6,251 bases of DNA. Source: Verrucomicrobiia bacterium. Its GTDB lineage: Bacteria; Verrucomicrobiota; Verrucomicrobiia; CAIQCK01. The notes under the pieces are model-generated. The model ran no database searches and was not told the origin of the DNA. It saw nothing but the letters and a program-made list of their open reading frames with translations. The first letter of the stretch is position 1; each line of letters begins with the position of its first letter. The stretch is from the NCBI GenBank assembly GCA_026417675.1, contig JAOACV010000171.1, positions 1-6,251 of the forward strand. Reading direction: 5' to 3'. This document shows positions 6,236-6,251 of the stretch, piece by piece. Position numbers and translations under genes: made by a program.

Positions 6236-6251
6236 CTGTCTCTTATACACA
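6236..6251. other. Tn5/Nextera mosaic-end adapter remnant at contig end
   Basis: The final 16 bases, CTGTCTCTTATACACA, equal the first 16 of the 19-bp Tn5 mosaic end used in transposase-based sequencing libraries. It interrupts glpK in mid-gene and is followed by nothing, so it is untrimmed adapter rather than genome. The genomic sequence should be taken to end at 6235. Confidence 0.95.

Noticed and set aside
6236..6251. Natural Tn5-family insertion into glpK
   Set aside because: Only 16 bases of the mosaic end are present, and they stop at the contig edge. The engineered library sequence is the simpler explanation.
1..6251. tRNA, rRNA, CRISPR array, phage or defence genes
   Set aside because: No cloverleaf or rRNA-like sequence, no spaced direct repeats, and every sizeable coding frame is explained by ordinary metabolic, transport or proteostasis genes.

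Overview
The window is a GC-rich 6.25 kb stretch at a contig edge, most plausibly from a diderm bacterium of the PVC group (Verrucomicrobiota/Pedosphaera-like). The reasons are a Gfo/Idh/MocA oxidoreductase of the type common in those phyla, McsA/McsB proteins encoded beside a Lol lipoprotein-release transporter (so an outer membrane is expected), and REP-like palindromes in a GC-rich background. The taxonomic call is inference from protein character, not from a marker gene.

Layout. On the + strand, positions 2-406 are the 3' end of a Gfo/Idh/MocA oxidoreductase. It converges on a minus-strand gene block. The 145-bp gap between them (407-551) holds no gene. It carries two hairpins that are also inverted copies of each other, a REP/BIME-like unit. 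Everything from 552 to the right edge is minus strand. In transcription order it is: glpK (glycerol kinase, 5' end missing), a 154-bp gap with a good sigma70-type promoter, lolC (permease), lolD (ATPase, 8-nt overlap), ilvE (branched-chain aminotransferase), mcsA (zinc/UVR adaptor) and mcsB (protein arginine kinase). Spacings from lolC to mcsB are -8, 7, 12 and 11 nt, so this looks like one five-gene operon.

How the genes relate. LolC and LolD should form the inner-membrane ABC machine that releases lipoproteins towards the outer membrane. McsA and McsB should form the arginine-phosphorylation pair that in Firmicutes marks proteins for ClpCP. IlvE does the last step of Val/Leu/Ile synthesis. 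No single pathway unites them. McsAB sits here without ctsR or clpC.

Two features matter for anyone reading automatic annotation. First, an unbroken 826-codon frame joins glpK to lolC, but the real GlpK C-terminus ([10 protein letters not shown]...) is in the next frame and ends at 5144, so the apparent fusion is best explained by a 1-nt loss near 5198-5210. Second, the last 16 bases (6236-6251) are the Tn5/Nextera mosaic end, a library adapter rather than genome. I see no convincing novel system. The most interesting items are the McsAB operon context and the nested palindromic repeat.
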